DNA from: Rufibacter ruber
GTDB lineage: Bacteria; Bacteroidota; Bacteroidia; Cytophagales; Hymenobacteraceae
Reading direction: 5' to 3'
Assembly (NCBI RefSeq): GCF_001647275.1
Contig: NZ_LRMM01000009.1
Coordinates: 55,472 to 119,471, forward strand
DNA length: 64,000 nucleotides
Within the stretch, counting starts at the first letter, position 1; every line of letters starts with the position of its first letter. Positions 27,793-35,833 of the stretch are shown here, one piece after another. A program made the position numbers and the translations under genes. Under the pieces are notes generated by a model. The model saw only the letters and a list, made by a program, of their open reading frames with translations. It searched no databases and was not told the DNA's origin.

Positions 27793-27832
27793 TCGTTTTG
27801 GGTCTGTTTTCAGAAAACTAAGCCGAAAACAG
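27793..27832. repeat. Palindrome family copy
   Basis: TTCGTTTTGGGTCTGTTTTC and AAGCCGAAAACAGAA, in the 117-bp space between phzF and the glycosylasparaginase, both leftward. Confidence 0.7.
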
Positions 27833-27880
27833 AAATAGAGTCTATAAAGAGACAATCTCCATCTTTTTAGAGGTAGAAAG

Positions 27881-28702
27881 TTATGCCAGGTGCAGCGTGC
27901 CTTCTAAGACAATGGTAGCGAAGGCTTTGACTTCCAGGGTGCTATCACGGGTAATGCGTAACTCCATAGAGCCCCCGCGTCTGGAACATTGGTACGCCTT
28001 GAGTTCCTTCTTTTGCAAGCGTTGCGACCAGTAAGACGCCAGGGCGCTATGGGCAGAACCGGTGACCGGGTCTTCGTCAATGCCCACCCATGGCCAGAAA
28101 CATCTGGATTGAAAATCAAAGGGGGTATCTGGGGTCTGTGTGGTAACCGCCAGCCCTTTTACGCCCTCAACGGCCTGCCGGAGCTTAGTGAAATCTGGCC
28201 TCAACAGCAGGAGATCCTCCAGGGAGGGCACCTCCAGCAACAGCATGTGCAGCTCCTCCGCCAGAAATACCTGTGGCTGGGCAGGAAGACCCAGGGCCTC
28301 CCAAAGGGCAGGCGCGGGTCCATAAGGCTTTGGCAGGTACAGCGGGAACTGGAGAAGCACCGCGCTTTCATGCGGAGCTGCCTGTAGTACCAACCCATGG
28401 GCGGTGCGGAATTGAACGTGCGGCCACTTTCGCTTTTCCAGAACCAGTTTGGCTGCGGCCACTGTGGCATGCCCGCAGAAGCCGATTTCTACCGTGGGGG
28501 TAAAATACCTGATAGAGTAGGTGTGGCTGTGGGAAACATCTGCCACCAGAAAGGCAGTTTCTGACGCATTCAACTCGGCGGCAATGGCCTGCATAAGGGG
28601 AGGCTCCAGCGGTGAGTCAAGTAAACAGACACCTGCCGGGTTTCCTTTGAAAGGCTGACTGGTAAACGCATCAATCAAAAAGGTTTGAATCTGGGTTGCC
28701 AT
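27881..28702 (-). CDS. PhzF family isomerase
   Basis: 273 residues. It has the two-lobed epimerase fold of PhzF. The N-terminal lobe shows QTFLIDAFTSQPFKGNPAGV and NASETAFL, which carries the catalytic Glu (about 48). GFCGHATVAAA (about 75) and WVGIDEDPVTGSAHSAL (about 208) complete the active site. No phenazine genes are nearby, so it is an isomerase of unknown substrate. A well-formed promoter ends 4 bp before the ATG. Confidence 0.92.
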   Translation of the reverse strand: MATQIQTFLIDAFTSQPFKGNPAGVCLLDSPLEPPLMQAIAAELNASETAFLVADVSHSHTYSIRYFTPTVEIGFCGHATVAAAKLVLEKRKWPHVQFRTAHGLVLQAAPHESAVLLQFPLYLPKPYGPAPALWEALGLPAQPQVFLAEELHMLLLEVPSLEDLLLLRPDFTKLRQAVEGVKGLAVTTQTPDTPFDFQSRCFWPWVGIDEDPVTGSAHSALASYWSQRLQKKELKAYQCSRRGGSMELRITRDSTLEVKAFATIVLEGTLHLA

Positions 28703-28706
28703 AAGG

Positions 28707-28736
28707 CAAAGCTACAGGATTTACCCACACGGGCAA
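28707..28736 (-). promoter_or_regulatory. Promoter of the phzF-like gene, leaderless type
   Basis: On the minus strand TTG (28736-28734), 19 bases, then TAGCTTTG (28714-28707): both boxes at the classical spacing. The ATG follows after 4 bases, so transcription should begin at or near the start codon. Confidence 0.6.
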
Positions 28737-28781
28737 GTAGGCGGCATGCCAACGGGAGGCTGGGAGAGAAAAAACCTACTG

Positions 28782-29612
28782 CTACAGTTTAAACCTTAGA
28801 ATATAGAGGGTTGGCCACATTTTACCCGTCACGTAAACATTGCCGCTTGCTTCTTCAAAGGCAATGCCGTTCAGCTCTAAGGAACCCGCATAGCGTCTTT
28901 GGGCGTCCTGGGCCAGTGAAGTGAGGTTGAGCTGCCCCACCACGCTACCCGTTGCAGGGTCTATCTTCAAGATGTTATTGGTGGTGTAGACGTTGGCGTA
29001 AAGAAAGCCTTTGATGTATTCCAGCTCGTTTAAATCATCAACCGGACCGTATTGGTCAGAAACTTCTACTGTTTTAACTACTTTAAAAGTGGTAGGGTCC
29101 AGATAGGTGAGCTGCTCAGTGCCGTCACTCATGATCAGGTGGGTTCCGTCTGTGGTCATGCCCCAGCCCTCATCACTGGGGAACGAGAACTCGCCCACTT
29201 TCTTAAATGAGGCCAGGTCATATACAAAGCCTACCTTGCTCACATAGGTCAGCTGGTAGATTTTATCATTCAAGATCACGATGCCCTCCCCAAAGTACTT
29301 TTGCTTATCCAGCTCCGTCTTTACCTGTAGCCGCCCGGTTTCCTGGTCTACCACGCCAATGACCGATCTGGTTTGCGGAAGGTCGGCCGGAGACCCTGTG
29401 CTTTCATATAGGGTGCCGTTGTGAAAAAGCAGCCCCTCTGTAAAGGCGGTGGTGTCATGCGGAAGGGTTTTCACCACCCCATAGTTGATTTCGCCGGCAG
29501 GGTCTTGTGCGGGGGAGGTGCTGGGGGTTTCAGGTGCTTTCTGGCTCTTGTCACAGCTGGCAATGAGCAGGGTTAGCGCGAGAGCTAACGTAATAGAAAA
29601 TGGCGCGCGCAT
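28782..29612 (-). CDS. Glutaminyl-peptide cyclotransferase, lipoprotein
   Basis: 276 residues. Lipobox LTLLIASC (Cys about 20), then a low-complexity P/S/T linker, then a five-bladed propeller of the plant/bacterial glutaminyl cyclase type: LPHDTTAFTEGLLFHNGTLYE (split: LPHDTTAFTEG and GTLYESTG), KYFGEGI, DEGWGMTTD, DLNELEYI, LNGIAFEE. It converts N-terminal glutamine to pyroglutamate in exported proteins. Start ATG at 29612. Confidence 0.93.
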   Translation of the reverse strand: MRAPFSITLALALTLLIASCDKSQKAPETPSTSPAQDPAGEINYGVVKTLPHDTTAFTEGLLFHNGTLYESTGSPADLPQTRSVIGVVDQETGRLQVKTELDKQKYFGEGIVILNDKIYQLTYVSKVGFVYDLASFKKVGEFSFPSDEGWGMTTDGTHLIMSDGTEQLTYLDPTTFKVVKTVEVSDQYGPVDDLNELEYIKGFLYANVYTTNNILKIDPATGSVVGQLNLTSLAQDAQRRYAGSLELNGIAFEEASGNVYVTGKMWPTLYILRFKL

Positions 29613-30136
29613 AGTATTGCTAGGGTTTTGTCACTTTCTTGAAACGGAAGTGCCTGGTGTAAGGCTGCCAGGTATGGGTGAGGGTGCAATTTAGAAGATA
29701 AATTCTTGCCACCCACTTTAGCGGAGTTTTTTTAGCGGTCCCTGTTCGCTCACAATGGTGGCAATACTATCATAAATGAATAAGAGACCCTTTCATGCGG
29801 GTTTGTTCTCTGGAGGTCAAAACGAACAGCTGTCTCCTACCTGCCTGATCAGGATTTAGGGGTTTTGTACGGGTTGGAGTTCCCTCTGTTTTTAGCCTGT
29901 TATTCTAAAAGTAGGCCAAAAACAGGAAACCGGAGTTCGAGCTAAATCCTTCTTGTCTGTTTTTGAGCTGTTTTCCGGAAAACAGGCCGAAAACGCATTC
30001 TAGGAGTAGGTTGGGCTGTACGCATTTTGCGACTTTTCCGGATCAAACATAACGTCCCTTCCGCTTATGAGGCTTCTGCTTCTCCTGCTGAGATCTAGTG
30101 TTGCTTCTGCTACGCTTGCTGCTGAATTTACTGGTT
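29613..30136. other. Noncoding region with a third, decayed copy of the cassette-type block
   Basis: Palindrome copies at 29886-29925 and 29957-29996. The sequence between and after them (GTTCGAGCTAAATCC, TTTTTGAGCTG, GACTTTTCCGGATCAAA) parallels the blocks at 34861-35244 and 63486-63842. Read leftward, it starts at GTTAGGC, the right end of the attC-like site at 30137. No gene is seen. Confidence 0.55.
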
Positions 30137-30227
30137 GCCTAACCTAAAAGCTACTATTTAAATTTGCCACAATGTGTTTGGCCATGAGATGGCGCAGCTA
30201 CCTTATAGGTTTTGTTAGCGGACATTG
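30137..30227 (-). other. attC-like site 0 (3' end of the hydrolase cassette)
   Basis: Read on the minus strand it opens with CCGCTAAC (30221-30214) and ends with GTTAGGC (30143-30137), an exact GTTRRRY core. The inner arms CCTATAAGGTAG and its near-mirror around 30144-30155 pair imperfectly. Its first 14 bases match the start of the hydrolase cassette at 31859-31846 in 12 of 14 positions. Confidence 0.6.
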
Positions 30228-30318
30228 TTTTTTATTATGGGTTAAATTCAGTTCAGCTTCTACGTACTGTAAATTCTAAAGAGAGAGCGCTCTTATTCCA
30301 GGTGCTTGAGTTTTGGTG

Positions 30319-30363
30319 CTACGGCACAAAAGGGAAAGCAATTCTTTCCCTTTTGTGCCGTAG
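30319..30363 (-). terminator. 20-bp perfect hairpin after the hydrolase gene
   Basis: Bases 30319-30338 pair exactly with 30344-30363 around a five-base loop, 24 bp past the stop codon of the leftward alpha/beta hydrolase. Confidence 0.7.
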
Positions 30364-30386
30364 GTTTACGCAGCCCCACTCCAGAA

Positions 30387-31625
30387 TCATTTGGTCTTTT
30401 TCAACTGGTTGATTTTCTCTATATTTTTCTGGCTGCTTTTAAGGGTAGAGGAGTCGTTTGCTGTAGCGGCAAGATCAATGGCTTTTAGAAACTGCTGTTC
30501 TGCCTGTTTCAGCTTCCCCTGCTTCAGCAAGGCTTCTCCATAGCTGTCAAAGGCGTTGGCCGATTGCGGGTACTGGATTGTGTTATACTTGAAGGTCAGC
30601 AGGGCCAGAGCCAGGTTGTTGGGGTTGCTGAGCTGCTGGTAGGCAATGGTGTTGATCATGCGTTCGTTAAAACCTGAATTCTTTAGCGCCTCAAAAACCA
30701 CTTCTTCTGCCTTTGGCTCTTTTCGTGTTTTCAGGTAAGTGGCCGCCTGCATCATGTTCGCTTCCAAAGTCGTCATTTTCGCTTCGTGCTCCTGTCGCTG
30801 CTTTTCCTTGGTGGCCGCCTGCACCACCTGGCTAATGGCATTAACTACTAACTCGGGCTCTTCGCGGTGTATGTTGTGGCCGCTTCTGGCTGTTACAATG
30901 TGTGCACCGTTGGTAAACTGACTGAAGAATTCGGTGTGCAGGTTTCGCCATATTGCCACACCTTTCGGCTCGTGCAGAAACAGCTCCGGGTTAGCCCGGT
31001 GCTGGACAGAGGTGAGCACCACAACCGGTACCTGTGGCAGCTTTCCGAAGTCAGGCAGCGCGCCTTTGTCAAATATCTGGTTGATCAAATCGTTTTCCTG
31101 CCGAAACCTGGCGGGCACAAAGCTGTTTTGCAGTTCAATGTCTTTTAACGCTTTGGCAGGATCTGCCTTTTTCAGCTCCTGCATCATTTTCTCTTGCGCC
31201 GGATCAACAAAGACCAGGCCTTTAACCTCATCCGGATGCTGCGCCGCATAAGCGCGGATGATGAAGGCGCCGTATGAGTGGCCCACCAGAATAAAGGGTG
31301 GTTGCAGCTTTGCCTGTTCAATGAGGGTGCGCAGATCCTGCAATGCTGCCTCCAAGGTTTGCGGCTTCGGGTTTGGTTCAGACTTACCCGTTCCGGCCCT
31401 TGAATACAGCATGACCTGGTTTGATTGCATGACTTCGGAAGCCACGGGCCCCCATACTTTATAATCCGTTCCGAAGCCAGACTCGAAGATAACCGTGTAG
31501 GCGCCTGTTCCTGCCTGCACCATTTCAAGCGAATGATCTTGGACGTTTATCATTTTTGTTTGCTGGGCAGTTGCCAGCGCCATGTTCCCTAAGAAAAACA
31601 GCAGCAGGAAGGATCTTTTGGTCAT
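30387..31625 (-). CDS. Alpha/beta hydrolase with C-terminal TPR-like segment (cassette gene)
   Basis: 412 residues. Signal peptide 1-21 (ending ATAQQ). Alpha/beta hydrolase domain about 25-265: oxyanion region ESGFGTDYKVW, nucleophile elbow GHSYG (Ser117), acid FVDPAQ (about 146), and a His in RSGHNIHREEP. The last ~130 residues are helical with a TPR-like SANAFDSYGEALLKQGKLKQ. It is probably a periplasmic esterase or lipase of unknown substrate. It sits between two attC-like sites with the stop just before one, as expected of an integron gene cassette. Confidence 0.88.
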   Translation of the reverse strand: MTKRSFLLLFFLGNMALATAQQTKMINVQDHSLEMVQAGTGAYTVIFESGFGTDYKVWGPVASEVMQSNQVMLYSRAGTGKSEPNPKPQTLEAALQDLRTLIEQAKLQPPFILVGHSYGAFIIRAYAAQHPDEVKGLVFVDPAQEKMMQELKKADPAKALKDIELQNSFVPARFRQENDLINQIFDKGALPDFGKLPQVPVVVLTSVQHRANPELFLHEPKGVAIWRNLHTEFFSQFTNGAHIVTARSGHNIHREEPELVVNAISQVVQAATKEKQRQEHEAKMTTLEANMMQAATYLKTRKEPKAEEVVFEALKNSGFNERMINTIAYQQLSNPNNLALALLTFKYNTIQYPQSANAFDSYGEALLKQGKLKQAEQQFLKAIDLAATANDSSTLKSSQKNIEKINQLKKTK

Positions 31626-31845
31626 GATAGTTATTCTTGTTTAGAAAAGATGGACGTAACCTGGTCTGGCTTAGTGCTACCGCAGAAGGCTACCATCTGG
31701 AAGATGCTATCTTGGAGGAAGTGGTTGCCCGGCAGGAAAATTTTTTAGCAGGATGCGGCGTCAAAGGGAAGTGCAAAAGGACCTGTCATTCTCTGAATAT
31801 CCCAGAAACAAAAAAACAGATCTGAATGTGAGTGATTTATATGTT
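31626..31845. other. Leader region of the hydrolase cassette
   Basis: 220 bp between the hydrolase start and attC-like site 1. A 62-codon rightward frame exists here but has no recognisable feature and is probably chance. Confidence 0.4.
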
Positions 31846-31925
31846 CAATGACCGCTACCGTACTTATGTAATAGGCGGCGAGGCACTCGGCCGAACATAC
31901 CGTATACACGTGGTTGGCAACAGTA
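31846..31925 (-). other. attC-like site 1
   Basis: Minus-strand reading: GTTGCCAAC (31921-31913), arm GTGTATACGGTA, centre TTCGGCCGAGTGCCTCG, then GGTAGCGGTCATTG (31859-31846). The central TTCGGCCGA is shared by sites 1-3 and 5. It directly abuts the stop codon of the S41 peptidase gene (31927). Confidence 0.7.
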
Positions 31926-31926
31926 T

Positions 31927-33576
31927 TTATTGATTTTTAGTCACTAATTCAATAGCCCGTTCAAGTATTTCATCTTTGCCATCAACCGTCCCCTGAAGGG
32001 TTGGTTTAATTTCAATATCGATTTTCACACCCTTTCTTTGTATCGGGGCCATGTCTGGGTAGAAGATGGCACTACTCGTAAAGTAGGATTTGTAACCTCC
32101 TACAAACTCCTGGGGAACCATCGTTCCGCCTGCTCCTGCGGTTTGGCTGCCTACCGTTTTTACATGGTATCCATTCTGTAGCCACATGGCAGTATATTCG
32201 GCCCTGCTTTGCGTGTATTCGTCAACAAGAACTAGAACTTCACCTGTGAACTTGGGATCCCCTTTAGGAACAATAGTATGGTTGGATAAAATATACTTGC
32301 CAGGAAACCTAAAATCTGGCTTTAATACTTTATTCGTTTCTGCGTTCCTCACTCCCAGAAAGTCCCTGAAATGGTAACCATAAAATTCTTTAGGGTAACC
32401 TCTCAGATCTATAATGATGGCTTTGGCGCTTACCAGGCTATGAAGGGCATCAGCAAGTTCTTTCTCATTGATGATTCCCAGTTTAATATAACCAATGTTA
32501 TCTTGAAGAACCTCCCACGGTTTTTGATTAGTACCATACTTAAATCGGTCAAACGTGTACCTTGCCAGCTTTCGGTCTTTGGTTTCCCCACCCCTCGTAA
32601 TTTCAACGTTGACACTGTCCGAAGAGCCATTTAGGATTTTGACAGTAGCATGTTTTAGTTTGGACTGATAGTTCGATCCATTGCAATATTTTAGAATCTG
32701 CTTCAATACCTCAGCTACTTCAACACCTTCCACTTTGCTTATGACGTCCCCTACCTTTATGTCATTTAAGTTGGCCAGTGCATTGTCATAAATGCCCGTT
32801 ATTATAATCTGATCATCAATGATTCTGAACGCCGCTGGTATTTGTTTCAGGCCGAAATGCCCATCCAGCACATCAGTTGTAAAGTAGCCATGACTGTCAT
32901 CAATCTTTACCACAAGCTCCAGCATGGCCAAGTGGTACGCTAATTCAGAAGCTGGGGAGGAAAATTTAGGAAGCATCTGGGAGAGAACCTCATCCCATTC
33001 CGTGTCTAGTTGATACTTGTGGGGATAGAAATACTCGATTATATTCCAGTACCTGAATAAAGACAGGAGACGTAATGGCCTGTCTGTCCAGACGAAGTTG
33101 TCATATGGCTTTTCATTCGAGATAACAAGGCTGGAGCTTCGACCCTCGGTAGTTACATAAAAAGGTTTCCCCTGAAACCTATTTTGTTCTATGAACTTAA
33201 GTTTTTCCGTGAGCTCTTTGGTGAATACCTTATTGTTTTCAAACCAAGTCAAATCAAAGTTTTTATCGAATTGTGCTGATTGAGGACTTATCTGGCATTT
33301 TCTGCACAACTTAATTCCGCCTAGAGACTCGATCCAGGCTGCAAAGATGCCAGACAGCTCCTCTTTGGTGCTGGCCTTTTCTATGGAGGGTAAGATTTCT
33401 AGGAACTGATTGTCCCAGTCTAACTTTCCGTTGGCAACATTCGGGTGGTAATACTTCAGAAACCCCCAGATTTTGGCAGTTGCTGTTAGTTTTTCTGTAT
33501 CAGATAAGTTGTTTTGAGCATTTACAGTTTTATAGCTAATTATGATACTCAGGAGAACTAGAATTATATTTTTCAT
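31927..33576 (-). CDS. S41 family peptidase (cassette gene)
   Basis: 549 residues from MKNIILVLLSIIISYKTVNA (33576); the longer frame runs through attC-like site 2 and is not credible. A signal peptide is followed by a helical domain with KIWGFLKYYHPNV, a PDZ-like domain (about 260-330) and the S41 core. The nucleophile is Ser457 in TQSRAEY, with GSQTAGAGG after it, as in tricorn-type C-terminal processing proteases. A secreted or periplasmic protease. A paralogue of the same layout is at 60691. It fills the space between sites 1 and 2 almost completely. Confidence 0.9.
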   Translation of the reverse strand: MKNIILVLLSIIISYKTVNAQNNLSDTEKLTATAKIWGFLKYYHPNVANGKLDWDNQFLEILPSIEKASTKEELSGIFAAWIESLGGIKLCRKCQISPQSAQFDKNFDLTWFENNKVFTKELTEKLKFIEQNRFQGKPFYVTTEGRSSSLVISNEKPYDNFVWTDRPLRLLSLFRYWNIIEYFYPHKYQLDTEWDEVLSQMLPKFSSPASELAYHLAMLELVVKIDDSHGYFTTDVLDGHFGLKQIPAAFRIIDDQIIITGIYDNALANLNDIKVGDVISKVEGVEVAEVLKQILKYCNGSNYQSKLKHATVKILNGSSDSVNVEITRGGETKDRKLARYTFDRFKYGTNQKPWEVLQDNIGYIKLGIINEKELADALHSLVSAKAIIIDLRGYPKEFYGYHFRDFLGVRNAETNKVLKPDFRFPGKYILSNHTIVPKGDPKFTGEVLVLVDEYTQSRAEYTAMWLQNGYHVKTVGSQTAGAGGTMVPQEFVGGYKSYFTSSAIFYPDMAPIQRKGVKIDIEIKPTLQGTVDGKDEILERAIELVTKNQ

Positions 33577-33586
33577 CTTGATATTG

Positions 33587-33656
33587 TTGCCAACGGCTCG
33601 TAAAACAGCGAGCAAGGCCGTCGGCCGAAGCATGGTGGTTGCACACTGTTGGCAAA
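33587..33656 (-). other. attC-like site 2
   Basis: Minus-strand reading: TTGCCAAC (33655-33648), arm GTGTGCAACC, centre TTCGGCCGACGGCC, then CCGTTGGCAA (33596-33587). The S41 start codon follows 11 bases later. Arms pair only partly. Confidence 0.75.
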
Positions 33657-33725
33657 AGTATATTTTAAGATTAACCTGAGACTGTTACTTTTATTATTGG
33701 TTGTTATGTAGTACTCTCTTCCTTT

Positions 33726-34286
33726 TTAGTATTTCACATCAAAACGACCATCTGTGACATTAACTGTTTCTCCTGTTCCGGATAGGTTTTCGGCCGTAAA
33801 ATAAATAGTGCCCGAAACTATCCTTTGCACCGTATCCAATCTCGTAATGTTGACAGCCCTCGTATGCCTGGTATTCGTTAGGAAGTCTTTTTCAGCCCTG
33901 AAATCGTTATAATCGTTGTGTCCCCCGTAATTCTTGAATGAAAGATTGCCAGGATAAGAATAGGTGTCAAAATTAAGTTGTTGAATGCCAGTGGTCCTTA
34001 AATCCTCCAGGGCGATTTCAATTCTGCTATTATGGTCATCGGTCGTGCGTCTTGCGCCAAGAACGAAGCGTTTAGGACTTTTATTAGCCCCATAATTAAC
34101 ATAGAATTTCTCACCATTCGCAAATAGACTTTTGATTTCCGCAATCCATGGTTTGCCATTTACTTTGCAGGCAATTATGCCCGAACCATTTTGAGTAGGT
34201 TTAGGCAACTCCTCTTTTTCACATCCTGTGAGTAACCATGTCAGAAGAAGTAGATTCGATAAATAATAGATATTTTTCATATTCAT
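33726..34286 (-). CDS. DUF6252-like lipoprotein (cassette gene)
   Basis: 186 residues. Lipobox LLTWLLTGC (Cys about 22). The mature part begins ACKVNGKPWIAEI, the opening of the DUF6252-type beta-rich lipoproteins of Bacteroidota, and continues with GTIYFTAENLSGTGETVNVT near the end. Function unknown; anchored in a membrane. It starts 18 bp past attC-like site 3 and is followed by site 2, in the manner of an integron cassette. Two start codons (34286 and 34280) are possible. Confidence 0.82.
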   Translation of the reverse strand: MNMKNIYYLSNLLLLTWLLTGCEKEELPKPTQNGSGIIACKVNGKPWIAEIKSLFANGEKFYVNYGANKSPKRFVLGARRTTDDHNSRIEIALEDLRTTGIQQLNFDTYSYPGNLSFKNYGGHNDYNDFRAEKDFLTNTRHTRAVNITRLDTVQRIVSGTIYFTAENLSGTGETVNVTDGRFDVKY

Positions 34287-34303
34287 TTTGTTTTAAATTT
34301 TTT

Positions 34304-34372
34304 TCAACGGACTAGTATAAAAAACGTGCTAGGCCGTCGGCCGAAGTGACGTTTATACAATGTTGGCAAGCG
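34304..34372 (-). other. attC-like site 3
   Basis: Minus-strand reading: CGCTTGCCAAC (34372-34362), arm TTGTATAAACGTC, centre CTTCGGCCGACGGCC, arm ACGTTTTTTATACTAG, then CCGTTGA. GTATAAACGT pairs with ACGT-TTTATAC across a three-base bulge, as attC hairpins do. It abuts the stop codon at 34373. Confidence 0.8.
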
Positions 34373-34768
34373 TTATTTTCTTTTATAGAAATATGTATAA
34401 TCTTGTCCGATATTATATATCAAAAGATATTTATCGTCGACATGTAAAATTTTGAAATTATTTTTTAAAGATTTGGAATTAGATTTTTCTGATTCTTTGA
34501 TGAGACATTTTCCTTTGTCTATTACGAATTTTCCTTTAGTAACATAATCACCTTGGTCGTTGGTATACTGTCCATCTTTGCTGTAGGTCATAGTAATCAG
34601 ACCAAACTTAGTTTTTAAAATGTTGTCACCTAACCCTTTTATACTTGATAATTCACCGCTATAACTTTTAATAAATATCCATTCTCCATATACTTTTTGG
34701 ATATTGCATGGGCTATTCTTATTAAGCAAAGCTGATGTTAAAAAAACTACTAATAGTATCTTAGTCAT
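34373..34768 (-). CDS. Small secreted lipocalin-like protein (cassette gene)
   Basis: 131 residues from MTKILLVVFLTSALL (34768); the frame continues to 34792, inside attC-like site 4, where only a TTG is available. A signal-like helix precedes a region of alternating strands with VYGEWIFIKSYSG and YSKDGQYTNDQGDYV, the pattern of lipocalin-like lipoproteins in Bacteroidota. Base composition is much more AT-rich than the neighbouring chromosomal genes, which suits acquisition from elsewhere. Function unknown. Confidence 0.72.
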   Translation of the reverse strand: MTKILLVVFLTSALLNKNSPCNIQKVYGEWIFIKSYSGELSSIKGLGDNILKTKFGLITMTYSKDGQYTNDQGDYVTKGKFVIDKGKCLIKESEKSNSKSLKNNFKILHVDDKYLLIYNIGQDYTYFYKRK

Positions 34769-34785
34769 TTTCTTGAATTTAATGA

Positions 34786-34854
34786 TTGCCAACGGCCTCG
34801 TGTAAAAGACGGCGAAGGCCGTCGGCCGAGATGACTTTTACACATTGTTGGGTG
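34786..34854 (-). other. attC-like site 4
   Basis: Minus-strand reading: CACCCAAC (34854-34847), arm TGTGTAAAAGTC, centre CTCGGCCGACGGCC, arm GTCTTTTACACG, then CCGTTGGCAA. GTGTAAAAG pairs perfectly with CTTTTACAC (9 bp). ACCCAAC matches the RYYYAAC core exactly. This is the best-formed site in the array. Confidence 0.82.
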
Positions 34855-35277
34855 ACGTTGTTTTTCTTTGCGCCGCCCGCCGATTTTTTATTTTCTGTTA
34901 TTTGCCTGTTTTTCGGAAAATAGCCAGAAAACAGCTTGCCAAGCGAATCTGCTTTTGCTTCACTTACTTTTTCTGGTCGTCCGTTTTGGCTTCATTTCCG
35001 AAAAAGAGGCCGAAAACGCATTTGAGAAGTCGGACTGCGCGCATTCCTGATAAATTCTTTTTGCGCGAACGCAACGACAATTCTTCTTCTGCAACATTTT
35101 TCGGTCAAAGTCGGGCGACGTTCCCTAACTTTTATAAAGCTAATCTAACTTTTTAGCTGATTTACTTTTGCAGCGCATGCTGATTCTTTTGTCGGCATTG
35201 CTGATTTTTTTGCTTGCCGCCGCTAGAACTCATGTTTACAATGACACCCAACTACTGTATAACCGTCACAATTACAT
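34855..35277. other. Noncoding cassette with conserved block, copy 1
   Basis: About 390 bp without a gene, bounded by site 4 and by CACCCAAC at 35245-35252, which matches site 4's own core. It contains two palindrome copies (34895-34934 and 34981-35019) and a segment TGCTTGCCGCCGC near 35212. The same order and wording, diverged, are found at 63486-63842. Beyond 35252, ACTGTATAACCGTC looks like one arm of another, incomplete attC-like site. A 61-codon frame at 35168 is probably chance. Confidence 0.65.
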
Positions 35278-35371
35278 TTATCAGCACTATAACTGCACTG
35301 TCTTTTACTTCTTTCCGGCGGAAGCAGTACAGGTATCTCCCTCTAAGTTATAAATTTATTTCTACCAGCCA

Positions 35372-35833
35372 TTATTTCACAAACAGCCGCTCATCAAACG
35401 GGAAGGGTTCTGAAGCGACCAGTTGCACCTGTCGGAACTCTGGGTGCCTGGGGTTCAGGAGGTAGTTGTGATCTCCCTGAACCACCGCTGAGGGGACTTT
35501 GGCGGCCACAAATTTGCCTTCGCGGGCAAAGGTGTCGCCCAGGAGTTGGGTGGCATTGGGGTGGGGAAAGGTTTTCCAGTCGGGGGGGAGGAGCGTACGC
35601 TCAAATTCAAGGAACGGGAGTGCGTCAGGAATTTCCAGGGTAATGAGCCAGTAGTCAGACGGCACAATACCCAGGGGCGTATGCACGGCAATTTCTGTGG
35701 TGCAAAGGGCGCGGGACTCGCAGGTGTACAAAAGGGCGGTGCCTTTGCTGTTCCAGCGCCCGCCCGCCAGTTCGGCGCCGCGGCCCGAGAGGTCATTTTT
35801 ATAAAGGCCCTTGCTGAGCCGGTACACCCTCAT
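35372..35833 (-). CDS. RES-domain toxin (NAD+ phosphorylase family)
   Basis: 153 residues covering the RES domain. MRVYRLSKGLY holds the conserved Arg, GGRWNSKGTALLYTCES the RES-type core with Tyr, and EIAVH the following Glu. Studied relatives deplete NAD+ and stop growth. The start overlaps the Xre antitoxin gene by 4 bp (ATGA), the standard antitoxin-first layout. The pair lies directly upstream of the cassette array and may have been part of it. Confidence 0.9.
   Translation of the reverse strand: MRVYRLSKGLYKNDLSGRGAELAGGRWNSKGTALLYTCESRALCTTEIAVHTPLGIVPSDYWLITLEIPDALPFLEFERTLLPPDWKTFPHPNATQLLGDTFAREGKFVAAKVPSAVVQGDHNYLLNPRHPEFRQVQLVASEPFPFDERLFVK

Noticed and set aside
31637..31825. 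62-codon rightward frame before attC-like site 1
   Set aside because: No recognisable motif; it runs against the direction of the cassette.
35168..35353. 61-codon frame in the noncoding cassette
   Set aside because: The matching block at 63.5 kb does not keep the frame.
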